A stretch of DNA of 64,000 nucleotides from Liolophura sinensis (GCF_032854445.1 NW_027018044.1:41448-105447); one strand, 5' to 3'. Numbered from the stretch's first letter, positions 1-11,200 are shown. Notes: generated by a model not told the origin, from the letters alone. Numbers and translations are program-made.

Positions 1-188
1 GTAATGACCAGTCGCGATTGTACAGAGTGCAGTGTAGCCGGTTTCAATTAACAAAAAGACCAGGCAAAAATGCAAAAGTGGAAAAACTGTTCCAGTGCTG
101 CTGGTAAGAGGCTAATCCGACGTATTTTGTGACGACAAATCGAATGGTGCAAACCGTGTTGCTCTCCGACCAATACTTTTGCCTGTAG

Positions 189-224
189 TGACAATTGAAT
201 GATCATTTATGTCATAATCACGTG
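189..224. other. Dyad-symmetry cluster within the monomer (recurs in every copy)
   Basis: Overlapping palindromes are packed into 36 bp: TGACA (189-193) facing TGTCA (210-214), CAATTG (192-197), AATGATCATT (198-207), TTATG/CATAA around a single T (207-217), and CACGTG (219-224). In another monomer class (for example M3) the equivalent segment is a perfect 16-bp palindrome. CACGTG is the canonical E-box core bound by bHLH proteins, but no binding is shown here. Dyad-rich satellites have been proposed to adopt non-B structures at centromeres, so a structural or protein-docking role is possible but is inference. The symmetries are read directly from the sequence. Confidence 0.6.
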
Positions 225-475
225 CCCAGCAACGGCTCTTACTCCATGGAAACCAGGGATATTTGCAATTTTTCAACAGCTGCCGATGCCTAGCCCAATT
301 CCGCATCTTTTGGCACCTTATTCATGTGGGTCTGTGGTCAGTTGTACTTTTTACAGCAGACTGTATCAAGTACCTTGTGTTTTTCACGTACAAATGGTGT
401 GGTTTTTCTACACGTAGATAAAGACATTAAGATTGTCTTGCACTTAGAAGTAAGGCAATTGCTGGGTGAGTTAAA

Positions 476-510
476 TGGGCTTAGCCCAAAGATTTCAGGT
501 CTTCTGGGCT
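476..510. other. Three-arm inverted repeat, two mutually exclusive hairpins
   Basis: TGGGCT (476-481), AGCCCA (483-488) and TGGGCT (505-510) lie in order. The middle arm can pair with the left arm across one base or with the right arm. The right-hand pairing extends inward: AAGA (488-491 region) can pair with TCTT, giving about 11 pairs with one bulged C. Monomer variants change the middle arm to GGCCCA (G.T wobble), AGCCGA or AGCCAA, so the stem is not strictly maintained. No role is known. If the satellite is transcribed this would be the strongest local fold I can see. Confidence 0.5.
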
Positions 511-1292
511 ACCGAAGGGCACATAACTTATAGTCAAAAGTTGAATATAGTAATGACCAGTCGCGATTGTACAGAGTACAGTGTAGCCGATTTCAATTAA
601 CAAAAAGACCAGGCAAAAATGCAAAAGTGGAAAAACTGTTCCAGTGCTACTAATAAGAGACTAATCCGACGTATTTTGTGACGAGAAATCGAATGGTGCA
701 ATCCGCGTTGCTCTCCGACCAATGCTTTTGGCTGTAGCGACAATTGAATGATCATTTATGTCATAATCACGTGCGTAGCAACGGCTCTTACTCCATGGAA
801 ACCAGGGAAATTTGCAATTTTTCAACAGCTGCCGATGCCTGGCTCAATTCCGCATCTTTTGGCACCTTACTGAAGTGGGTCAGTGTTCAGTTGTACTTTT
901 TACAGCAGACTGTATCAAGTACCTTGTGTTTTTCACGTACAAATGGTGTGGTTTTTCTACACGTAGATAAAGACATTGAGATTGTCTTGCACTTAGAAGT
1001 AAGGCAATTGCTGGGTGAGTTAAATGGGCTTAGCCCAAAGATTTCAGGTCTTCTGGGCTACCGATGGGCACATAACTTATAGTCAAAAGTTGAATATAGT
1101 AATGACCAGTCGCGATTGTACAGAGTGCAGTGTAGCCGGTTTCAATTAACAAAAAGACCAGGCAAAAATGCAAAAGTGGAAAAACTGTTCCAGTGCTACT
1201 AGTAAGAAACTAATCCGACGTATTTTGTGACGAGAAATCGAATGGTGCAATCCGCGTTGCTCTCCGACCAATACTTTTGGCTGTAGCGACAG

Positions 1293-1308
1293 ATCAATGA
1301 TCATTGAT
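1293..1308. other. Perfect 16-bp palindrome in monomer M3
   Basis: ATCAATGATCATTGAT is its own reverse complement. The same palindrome occurs at the same monomer position in M10, M35, M38, M54, M60, M66, M70, M76, M79, M82, M91, M101 and M113. Other classes retain only the central AATGATCATT. The c1 class has ATCAATGATCATTTAT, and M81, M93 and M104 have ATTAATGATCATTGAT, each breaking one or more pairs. Confidence 0.8.
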
Positions 1309-4300
1309 GTCATAATCACGTGCCCAGCAACGGCTCTTACTCCATGGAAACCAGGGATATTTGCAATTTTTTAACAGCTGCCGATGCCTGGCCCAATTCC
1401 GCATCTTTTGGCACCTTATTCATGTGGGTCTGTGGTCAGTTGTACTTTTTACAGCAGACTGTATCAAGTACCTTGTGTTTTTCACGTACAAATGGTGTGG
1501 TTTTTCTACACGTAGATAAAGACATTGAGATTGTCTTGCACTTAGAAGTAAGGCAATTGCTGGGTGAGTTAAATGGGCTTGGCCCAAAGATTTCAGGTCT
1601 TCTGGGCTACCGAAGGGCACATAACTTATAGTCAAAAGTTGAATATAGTAATGACCAGTCGCGATTGTACAGAGTACAGTTTAGCCGATTTCAATTAACA
1701 AAAAGACCAGGCAAAAATGCAAAAGTGGAAAAACTGTTCCAGTGCTACTACTAAGAGGCTAATCCGACGTATTTTGTGACGACAAATCGAATGGTGCAAT
1801 CCGCGTTGCTCTCCGACCAATACTTTTGGCTGTAGCGACGATTGAATGATCATTGATGTCAAAATCACGTGCCCAGCAACGGCTCTTACTCCATGGAAAC
1901 CAGGGATATTTCCAATTTTTTAACAGCTGCCGATGCCTGGCCCAATTCCACATCTTTTGGCACCTTATAAATGTGGGTCAGTGTTTAGTTGTACTTTTTA
2001 CAGCAGACTGTATCAAGTACCTTTTGTTTTTTATGTACAAATGGTGTGGTTTTTCTACACGTAGATAAAGACATTGAGATTGTCTTGGACTTAGAAGTAA
2101 CACAATTGCTGGGTGAGTTAAATGGGCTTAGCCGAAAGATTTCAGGTCTTCTGGGCTACCGAAGGGCACATAACTTATAGTCAAAAGTTGAATATAGTAA
2201 TGACCAGTCGCGATTGTACAGAGTGCAGGGTAGCCGATTTCAATTAACAAAAAGACCAGGCAAAAATGCAAAAGTGGAAAAACTGTTCCAGTGCTGCTGG
2301 TAAGAGGCTAATCCGACGTATTTTGTGACGACAAATCGAATGGTGCAAACTGCGTTGCTCTCCGACCAATACTTTTGCCTGTAGTGACAATTGAATGATC
2401 ATTTATGTCACAATCACGTGCCCAGCAACGGCTTTTACTCCATGGAAACCAGGGATATTTGCAATTTTTCAACAGCTGCCGATGCCTAGCTGAATTCCGC
2501 ATCTTTTGGCACCTTATTCATGTGGGTCTGTGGTCAGTTGTACTTTTTACAGCAGACTGTATCAAGTACCTTGTGTTTTTCACGTACAAATGGTGTGGTT
2601 TTTCTACACGTAGATAAAGACATTGAGATTGTCTTGCACTTAGAAGTAAGGCAATTGCTGGGTGAGTTAAATGGGCTTAGCCCAAAGATTTCAGGTCTTC
2701 TGGGCTACCGATGGGCACATAACTTATAGTCAAAAGTTGAATATAGTAATGACCAGTCGCGATTGTACAGAGTGCAGTGTAGCCGGTTTCAATTAACAAA
2801 AAGACCAGGCAAAAATGCAAAAGTGGAAAAACTGTTCCAGTGCTACGAGTAAGAGCCTAATCCGACGTATTTTGTGACGAGAAATCGAATGGTGCAATCC
2901 GCGTTGCTCTCCGACCAATACTTTTGGCTGTAGCGACAATTGAATGATCATTGATGTCATAATCACGTGCCCAGCAACGGCTCTTACTCCATGGAAACCA
3001 GGGAAATTTGCAATTTTTCAACAGCTGCCGATGCCTGGCTCAATTCCGCATCTTTTGGCACCTTACTGAAGTGGGTCAGTGTTCAGTTGTACTTTTTACA
3101 GCAGACTGTATCAAGTACCTTGTGTTTTTCACGTACAAATGGTGTGGTTTTTCTACACGTAGATAAAGACATTGAGATTGTCTTGCACTTAGAAGTAAGG
3201 CAATTGCTGGGTGAGTTAAATGGGCTTGGCCCAAAGATTTCAGGTCTTCTGGGCTACCGATGGGCACATAACTTATAGTCAAATGTTGAATATAGTAATG
3301 ACCAGTCGCGATTGTACAGAGTGCAGTGTAGCCGGTTTCAATTAACAAAAAGACCAGGCAAAAATGCAAAAGTGGAAAAACTGTTCCAGTGCTACGAGTA
3401 AGAGCCTAATCCGACGTATTTTGTGACGAGAAATCGAATGGTGCAATCCGCGTTGCTCTCCGACCAATACTTTTGGCTGTAGCGACAATTGAATGATCAT
3501 TGATGTCATAATCACGTGCGTAGCAACGGCTCTTACTCCATGGAAACCAGGGAAATTTGCAATTTTTCAACAGCTGCCGATGCCTGGCTCAATTCCGCAT
3601 CTTTTGGCACCTTATTCATGTGGGTCTGTGGTCAGTTGTATTTTTTACAGCAGACTGTATCAAGTACCTTGTGTTTATTATGTACAAATGGTCTGGTTTT
3701 TCTACACGTAGATAAAGACATTGAGATTGTCTTGGACTTAGAAGTAAGACAATTGCTGGGTGAGTTAAATGGGCTTGGCCCAAAGATTTCAGGTCTTCTG
3801 GGCTACTGAAGGGCACATAACTTATAGTCAAAAGTTGAATATAGTAATGACCAGTCGCGATTGTACAGAGTGCAGTGTAGGCGGTTTCAATTAACAAAAA
3901 GACCAGGCAAAAATGCAAAAGTGGAAAAACTGTTCCAGTGCTGCTGGTAAGAGGCTAATCCGACGTATTTTGTGACGACAAATCGAATGGTGCAAACCGT
4001 GTTGCTCTCCGACCAATACTTTTGCCTGTAGTGACAATTGAATGATCATTTATGTCATAATCACGTGCCCAGCAACGGCTCTTACTCCATGGAAACCAGG
4101 GATATTTGCAATTTTTCAACAGCTGCCGATGCCTAGCTCAATTCCGCATCTTTTGGCACCTTATTCATGTGGGTCTGTGGTCAGTTGTACTTTTTACAGC
4201 AGACTGTATCAAGTACCTTGTGATTTTCACGTACAAATGGTGTGGTTTTTCTACACGTAGATAAAGACATTAAGATTGTCTTGCACTTAGAAGTAAGGCA

Positions 4301-5577
4301 ATTGCTGGGTGAGTTAAATGGGCTTAGCCCAAAGATTTCAGGTCTTCTGGGCTACCGAAGGGCACATAACTTATAGTCAAAAGTTGAATATAGTAATGAC
4401 CAGTCGCGATTGTACAGAGTACAGTGTAGCCGATTTCAATTAACAAAAAGACCAGGCAAAAATGCAAAAGTGGAAAAACTGTTCCAGTGCTACTAATAAG
4501 AGACTAATCCGACGTATTTTGTGACGAGAAATCGAATGGTGCAATCCGCGTTGCTCTCCGACCAATGCTTTTGGCTGTAGCGACAATTGAATGATCATTT
4601 ATGTCATAATCACGTGCGTAGCAACGGCTCTTACTCCATGGAAACCAGGGAAATTTGCAATTTTTCAACAGCTGCCGATGCCTGGCTCAATTCCGCATCT
4701 TTTGGCACCTTACTGAAGTGGGTCAGTGTTCAGTTGTACTTTTTACAGCAGACTGTATCAAGTACCTTGTGTTTTTCACGTACAAATGGTGTGGTTTTTC
4801 TACACGTAGATAAAGACATTGAGATTGTCTTGCACTTAGAAGTAAGGCAATTGCTGGGTGAGTTAAATGGGCTTAGCCCAAAGATTTCAGGTCTTCTGGG
4901 CTACCGATGGGCACATAACTTATAGTCAAAAGTTGAATATAGTAATGACCAGTCGCGATTGTACAGAGTGCAGTGTAGCCGGTTTCAATTAACAAAAAGA
5001 CCAGGCAAAAATGCAAAAGTGGAAAAACTGTTCCAGTGCTACTAGTAAGAAACTAATCCGACGTATTTTGTGACGAGAAATCGAATGGTGCAATCCGCGT
5101 TGCTCTCCGACCAATACTTTTGGCTGTAGCGACAGATCAATGATCATTGATGTCATAATCACGTGCCCAGCAACGGCTCTTACTCCATGGAAACCAGGGA
5201 TATTTGCAATTTTTTAACAGCTGCCGATGCCTGGCCCAATTCCGCATCTTTTGGCACCTTATTCATGTGGGTCTGTGGTCAGTTGTACTTTTTACAGCAG
5301 ACTGTATCAAGTACCTTGTGTTTTTCACGTACAAATGGTGTGGTTTTTCTACACGTAGATAAAGACATTGAGATTGTCTTGCACTTAGAAGTAAGGCAAT
5401 TGCTGGGTGAGTTAAATGGGCTTGGCCCAAAGATTTCAGGTCTTCTGGGCTACCGAAGGGCACATAACTTATAGTCAAAAGTTGAATATAGTAATGACCA
5501 GTCGCGATTGTACAGAGTACAGTTTAGCCGATTTCAATTAACAAAAAGACCAGGCAAAAATGCAAAAGTGGAAAAAC

Positions 5578-7430
5578 TGTTCAGTGCTAACTACTAAGAG
5601 GCTAATCCGACGTATTTTGTGACGACAAATCGAATGGTGCAATCCGCGTTGCTCTCCGACCAATACTTTTGGCTGTAGCGACGATTGAATGATCATTGAT
5701 GTCAAAATCACGTGCCCAGCAACGGCTCTTACTCCATGGAACCAGGGATATTTCCAATTTTTTAACAGCTGCCGATGCCTGGCCCAATTCCACATCTTTT
5801 GGCACCTTATAAATGTGGGTCAGTGTTTAGTTGTACTTTTTACAGCAGAACTGTATCAAGTACCTTTTGTTTTTATGTACAAATGGTGTGGTTTTTCTAC
5901 ACGTAGATAAAGACATTGAGATTGTCTTGGACTTAGAAGTAACACAATTGCTGGGTGAGTTAAATGGGCTTAGCCGAAAGATTTCAGGTCTTCTGGGCTA
6001 CCGAAGGGCACATAACTTATAGTCAAAAGTTGAATATAGTAATGACCAGTCGGCGATTGTACAGAGTACAGTGTAGCCGATTTCAATTAACAAAAAGACC
6101 AGGCCAAAGATGCAAAAGTGGAAAAACTGTTCCAGTGCTGCTGGTAAGAGGCTAATCCGGACGTATTTTGTGACGACAAATCGAATGGTGCAAACCGCGT
6201 TGCTCTCACGACCAATACTTTTGGCTGTAGTGACAATTGAATGATCATTATGTCATAATCACGTGCCCAGCAACGGCTCTTACTCCATGGAAACCAGGGA
6301 AATTTGCAATTTTTCAACAGCTGCCGATGCCTGGCTCAATTCCCGCATCTTTTGGCACCTTACTGAAGTGGGTCAGTGTTCAGTTGTACTTTTTACAGCA
6401 GACTGTATCAAGTACCTTCTGGTTTTCACGTACAAATGGTGTGGTTTTTCTACACGTAGATAAAGACATTGAGATTGTCTTGCCACTTAGAAGTAAGGCA
6501 ATTGCTGGGTGAGTTAAATGGGCTTAGCCGAAAGATTTCAGGTCTTCTGGGCTACCGAAGGGCAACATAACTTATAGTCAAAAGTTGAATATAGTAATGA
6601 CCAGTCGCGATTGTACAGAGTGCAGGGTAGCCGATTTCATTAACAAAAAGACCAGGCAAAAATGCAAAAGTGGAAAAAACTGTTCCAGTGCTGCTGGTAA
6701 GAGGCTAATCCGACGTATTTTGTGACGACAAATCGAATGGTGCAAACTGCGTTGCTCTCCGACCAATACTTTTGCCTGTAGTGACAATTGAATGATCATT
6801 TATGTCACAATCACGTGCCCAGCAACGGCTTTTACTCCATGGAAACCAGGGATATTTGCAATTTTTCAACAGCTGCCGGATGCCTAGCTGAATTCCGCAT
6901 CTTTTGGCACCTTATTCATGTGGGTCTGTGGTCAGTTGTACTTTTTACAGCAGACTGTATCAAGTACCTTGTGTTTTTCACGTACAAATGGGTGTGGTTT
7001 TTCTACACGTAGATAAAGACATTGAGATTGTCTTGCACTTAGAAGTAAGGCAATTGCTGGGTGAGTTAAATGGGCTTAGCCCAAAGATTTCAGGTCTTCT
7101 GGGCTACCGATGGGCACATAACTTATAGTCAAAAGTTGAATATAGTAATGACCAGTCGCGATGTACAGAGTGCAGTGTAGCCGGTTTCATTAACAAAAAG
7201 ACCAGGCAAAAATGCAAAAGTGGAAAAACTGTTCCAGTGCTACGAGTAAGAGCCTAATCCGACGTATTTTGTGACGAGAAATCGAATGGTGCAATCCGCG
7301 TTGCTCTCCGACCAATACTTTTGGCTGTAGCGACAATTGAATGATCATTGATGTCCATAATCACGTGCCCAGCAACGGCTCTTACTCCATGGAAACCAGG
7401 GAAATTTGCAATTTTTCAACAGCTGCGATG
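5578..7430. other. Indel-rich patch 1
   Basis: About twenty one-base insertions or deletions fall within 1.9 kb, for example AACTGTTCAGTGCTAACT, CCATGGAACC, AGCAGAACTG, AGGCCAAAG, TCCGGACG, CTTGCCACTT, GGGCAACATAAC, GCCGGATGCC, GCGATGTACAG and AGCTGCGATG. Neighbouring kilobases have almost none. The copies in the first 7-mer are clean. The likeliest cause is unpolished long-read consensus. Confidence 0.85.
6039..6593 (+). repeat. Extra monomer M12 absent from the first 7-mer copy
   Basis: This is a 555-bp monomer lying between the a4 and a5 equivalents. It mixes a front with GCTGCTGGTAAGAGG, a centre with the CTGAAGTGGGTCAGTG and CTTCTGGTTTTCACG variants and an end with TAGCCGAAAG. It carries many one-base insertions and a deletion relative to other copies, for example CAGTCGGCGAT, TCCGGACG and CTCTCACGACC. 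It may be a real inserted monomer or an assembly product of noisy reads. Confidence 0.6.
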
Positions 7431-8240
7431 CCTGGCTCAATTCCGCATCTTTTGGCACCTTACTGAAGTGGGTCAGTGTTCAGTTGTACTTTTTACAGCA
7501 GACTGTATCAAGTACCTTGTGTTTTTCACGTACAAATGGTGTGGTTTTTCTACACGTAGATAAAGACATTGAGATTGTCTTGCACTTAGAAGTAAGGCAA
7601 TTGCTGGGTGAGTTAAATGGGCTTGGCCCAAAGATTTCAGGTCTTCTGGGCTACCGATGGGCACATAACTTATAGTCAAATGTTGAATATAGTAATGACC
7701 AGTCGCGATTGTACAGAGTGCAGTGTAGCCGGTTTCAATTAACAAAAAGACCAGGCAAAAATGCAAAAGTGGAAAAACTGTTCCAGTGCTACGAGTAAGA
7801 GCCTAATCCGACGTATTTTGTGACGAGAAATCGAATGGTGCAATCCGCGTTGCTCTCCGACCAATACTTTTGGCTGTAGCGACAATTGAATGATCATTGA
7901 TGTCATAATCACGTGCGTAGCAACGGCTCTTACTCCATGGAAACCAGGGAAATTTGCAATTTTTCAACAGCTGCCGATGCCTGGCTCAATTCCGCATCTT
8001 TTGGCACCTTATTCATGTGGGTCTGTGGTCAGTTGTATTTTTTACAGCAGACTGTATCAAGTACCTTGTGTTTATTATGTACAAATGGTCTGGTTTTTCT
8101 ACACGTAGATAAAGACATTGAGATTGTCTTGGACTTAGAAGTAAGACAATTGCTGGGTGAGTTAAATGGGCTTGGCCCAAAGATTTCAGGTCTTCTGGGC
8201 TACTGAAGGGCACATAACTTATAGTCAAAAGTTGAATATA

Positions 8241-11200
8241 GTAATGACCAGTCGCGATTGTACAGAGTACAGTGTAGCCGATTTCAATTAACAAAAAGAC
8301 CAGGCAAAAATGCAAAAGTGGAAAAAACTGTTCCAGTGCTACTAGTAGGAGCCTAATCCGACGTATTTTGTGACGAGAAATCGAATGGTGCAAACCGCGT
8401 TGCTCTCCGACCAATACTTTTGGCTGTAGCGACAATTGAATGATCATTTATGTCATAATCACGTGCGTAGCAACGGCTCTTACTCCATGGAAACCAGGGA
8501 AATTTGCAATTTTTCAACAGCTGCCGATGCCTGGCTCAATTCCGCATCTTTTGGCACCTTATTGAAGTGGGTCAGTGTTCAGTTGTACTGTTTACAGCAG
8601 ACTGTATCAAGTACCTTGTGCTTTTCACGTACAAATGGTGTGGTTTTTCTACACGTAGATAAAGACATTGAGATTGTCTTGCACTTAGAAGTAAGGCAAT
8701 TGCTGGGTGAGTTAAATGGGCTTAGCCCAAAGATTTGACGTCTTCTGGGCTACCGAAGGGCACATAACTTATAGTCAAAAGTTGAATATAGTAATGACCA
8801 GTCGCGATTGTACAGAGTGCAGTGTAGCCGGTTTCAATTAACAAAAAGACCAGGCAAAAATGCAAAAGTGGAAAAACTGTTCCAGTGCTGCTGGTAAGAG
8901 GCTAATCCGACGTATTTTGTGACGACAAATCGAATGGTGCAAACCGCGTTGCTCTCCGACTAATACTTTTGCCTGTAGTGACAATTGAATGATCATTTAT
9001 GTCATAATCACGTACCCAGCAACGGCTCTTACTCCATGGAAACCAGGGATATTTGCAATTTTTCAACAGCTGCCGATGCCTAGCTCAATTCCGCATCTTT
9101 TGGCACCTTATTCATGTGGGTCTGTGGTCAGTTGTACTTTTTACAGCAGACTGTATCAAGTACCTTGTGTTTTTCACGTACAAATGGTGTGGTTTTTCTA
9201 CACGTAGATAAAGACATTGAGATTGTCTTGCACTTAGAAGTAAGACAATTGCTGGGTGAGTTAAATGGGCTTAGCCCAAAGATTTCAGGTCTTCTGGGCT
9301 ACCGAAGGGCACATAACTTATAGTCAAAAGTTGAATATAGTAATGACCAGTCGCGATTGTACAGAGTACAGTGTAGCCGATTTCAATTAACAAAAAGACC
9401 AGGCAAAAATGCAAAAGTGGAAAAACTGTTCCAGTGCTACTAATAAGAGACTAATCCGACGTATTTTGTGACGAGAAATCGAATGGTGCAATCCGCGTTG
9501 CTCTCCGACCAATACTTTTGGCTGTAGCGACAATTGAATGATCATTTATGTCATAATCACGTGCGTAGCAACGGCTCTTACTCCATGGAAACCAGGGAAA
9601 TTTGCAATTTTTCAACAGCTGCCGATGCCTGGCCCAATTCCACATCTTTTGGCACCTTATAAATGTGGGTCAGTGTTTAGTTGTACTTTTTACAGCAGAC
9701 TGTATCAAGTACCTTGTGTTTTTTATGTACAAATGGTGTGGTTTTTCTACACGTAGATAAAGACATTGAGATTGTCTTGGACTTAGAAGTAACACAATTG
9801 CTGGGTGAGTTAAATGGGCTTAGCCCAAAGATTTCAGGTCTTCTGGGCTACCGAAGGGCACATAACTTATAGTCAAAAGTTGAATATAGTAATGACCAGT
9901 CGCGATTGTACAGAGTGCAGTGTAGCCGGTTTCAATTAACAAAAAGACCAGGCAAAAATGCAAAAGTGGAAAAACTGTTCCAGTGCTGCTGGTAAGAGGC
10001 TAATCCGACGTATTTTGTGACGACAAATCGAATTGTGCGAACCGCGTTGCTCTCCGACTAATACTTTTGCCTGTAGTGACAATTGAATGATCATTTATGT
10101 CATAATCACGTGCCCAGCAACGGCTCTTACTCCATGGAAACCAGGGATATTTGCAATTTTTCAACAGCTGCCGATGCCTGGCTCAATTCCGCATCTTTTG
10201 GCACCTTATTCATGTGGGTCAGTGTTTAGTTGTACTTTTTACAGCAGACTGTATCAAGTACCTTGTGTTTTTCACGTACAAATGGTGTGGTTTTTCTACA
10301 CTTAGATAAAGACATTGAGATTGTCTTGCACTTAGAAGTAAGGCAATTGCTGGGTGAGTTAAATGGGCTTGGCCCAAAGATTTCAGGTCTTCTGGGCTAC
10401 CGAAGGGCACATAACTTATAGTCAAAAGTTGAATATAGTAATGACCAGTCGCGATTGTACAGAGTACAGTTTAGCCGATTTCAATTAACAAAAAGACGAA
10501 GCAAAAATGCAAAAGTGGAAAAACTGTTCCAGTGCTACGAGTAAGAGCCTAATCCCACGTATTTTGTGACGAGAAATCGAATGGTGCAATCCGCGTTGCT
10601 CTCCGACCAATACTTTTGGCTGTAGCGACAATTGAATGATCATTTATGTCATAATCACGTGCGTAGCAACGGCTCTTACTCCATGGAAACCAGGGAAATT
10701 TGCAATTTTTCAACAGCTGCCGATGCCTGGCCCAATTCCACATCTTTTGGCACCTTATAAATGTGGGTCAGTGTTTAGTTGTACTTTTTACAGCAGACTG
10801 TATCAAGTACCTTGTGTTTTTTATGTACAAATGGTGTGGTTTTTCTACACGTAGATAAAGACATTGAGATTGTCTTGGACTTAGAAGTAACACAATTGCT
10901 GGGTGAGTTAAATGGGCTTAGCCGAAAGATTTCAGGTCTTCTGGGCTACCGAAGGGCACATAACTTATAGTCAAAAGTTGAATATAGTAATGACCAGTCG
11001 CGATTGTACAGAGTGCAGTGTAGCCGGTTTCAATTAACAAAAAGACCAGGTAAAGATGCAAAAGTGGAAAAACTGTTCCAGTGCTACTAGTAAGAGCCTT
11101 ATCCGACGTATTTTGTGACGAGAAATCGAATGGTGCAATCCGCGTTGCTCTCCGACCAATACTTTTGGCTGTAGCGACAATTGAATGATCATTTATGTCA

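Larger units (their letters stand above)
1..549 (+). repeat. Representative satellite monomer M1 (class a1)
   Basis: This copy is used to index internal landmarks. An A-rich tract lies at about 50-98. A palindrome cluster lies at 189-224: CAATTG at 192-197, AATGATCATT at 198-207, TTATG/CATAA arms at 207-217 and CACGTG at 219-224. Short T runs lie at about 260-264 and 347-352. A three-arm inverted repeat lies at 476-510. GC is about 43% and I count about 16 CpG sites. The length is a multiple of three, so all frames stay in phase from copy to copy, yet every frame meets stops in each monomer. I saw no internal subrepeat that would make the unit a multimer of a shorter ancestor. Class a1 is marked by the GCTGCTGGTAAGAGG, TTTGCCTGTAGTG and GATGCCTAGC variants. 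Confidence 0.9.
1..3843 (+). repeat. Seven-monomer higher-order repeat, copy 1 (a1-a7, M1-M7)
   Basis: Seven monomers of exactly 549 bp each (3843 bp) recur from 3844 with the same order of diagnostic variants. Examples: a1 has AACCGTGTTGC; a2 has ACTAATAAGAGAC and GTGCGTAGC; a3 has AAGAAACTAATCC with AGATCAATGATC; a4 has ATAAATGTGGGTCAGTGTTTAG; a5 has GTCACAATCACG and TAGCTGAATTCC; a6 has ACGAGTAAGAGCC; a7 is preceded by TCAAATGTTGAA and ends with CTACTGAAGG. Several of these variants occur only in the matching monomer of the second copy, which shows that the unit of duplication was the 7-mer. Confidence 0.88.
3844..8240 (+). repeat. Seven-monomer higher-order repeat, copy 2, with one extra monomer (M8-M15)
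   Basis: M8-M11 match a1-a4 at a shift of 3843 bp. M13-M15 (6594, 7145, 7692) match a5-a7, shown by GTCACAATCACG in M13 and TCAAATGTTGAA just before M15. M12 (6039-6593) has no counterpart in copy 1, so this block has eight monomers. The segment from about 5580 to 7430, which includes M12, is densely broken by single-base indels, so the extra monomer may not be trustworthy. Confidence 0.85.

Noticed and set aside
130-150. AAATCGAATGG as a possible Pol III B box, with a TAGCCCAAAGA A-box-like sequence
   Set aside because: Only about half the B-box positions match, and the A-box-like sequence lies far on the wrong side within the same monomer. There is no tRNA or SINE structure.
198-224. CACGTG with nearby palindromes as an active promoter or enhancer
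   Set aside because: There is no TATA element or conserved transcript structure, and several classes destroy CACGTG (for example CACATG in c1). It is kept only as a structural observation.
247-259. TGGAAACCAGGGA resembles the second half of the mammalian CENP-B box
   Set aside because: The essential TTCG half is missing and there is a 2-bp difference in spacing within the conserved part. The reverse-strand ATTCGATTTCTCGTC also fails at required positions.
112-306. Repeated 64-codon open frame on the - strand with basic and aromatic residues
   Set aside because: It overlaps the + strand frames in most monomers, shows no recognisable domain and has no conserved start context. It is treated as non-coding satellite.
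1-549. 549-bp monomer as an ancestral trimer of 183-bp units
   Set aside because: By eye the three thirds share no aligned blocks. The arithmetic alone is not evidence of a trimer.
744-1082. Recurring open frame of about 112 codons on the + strand, found in many monomers
   Set aside because: Its apparent start is TTG (or GTG in shorter versions), the frame is truncated or shifted by ordinary monomer variants, comparable frames exist on both strands, and the product matches no family I know. It recurs because the satellite recurs. A period divisible by three keeps it in phase without implying coding.
8013-8447. Longest open frame in the window, about 144 codons on the - strand
   Set aside because: It spans a monomer boundary, depends on private variants of two neighbouring monomers, and is broken in almost all equivalent places. 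This is chance openness in repeated DNA.
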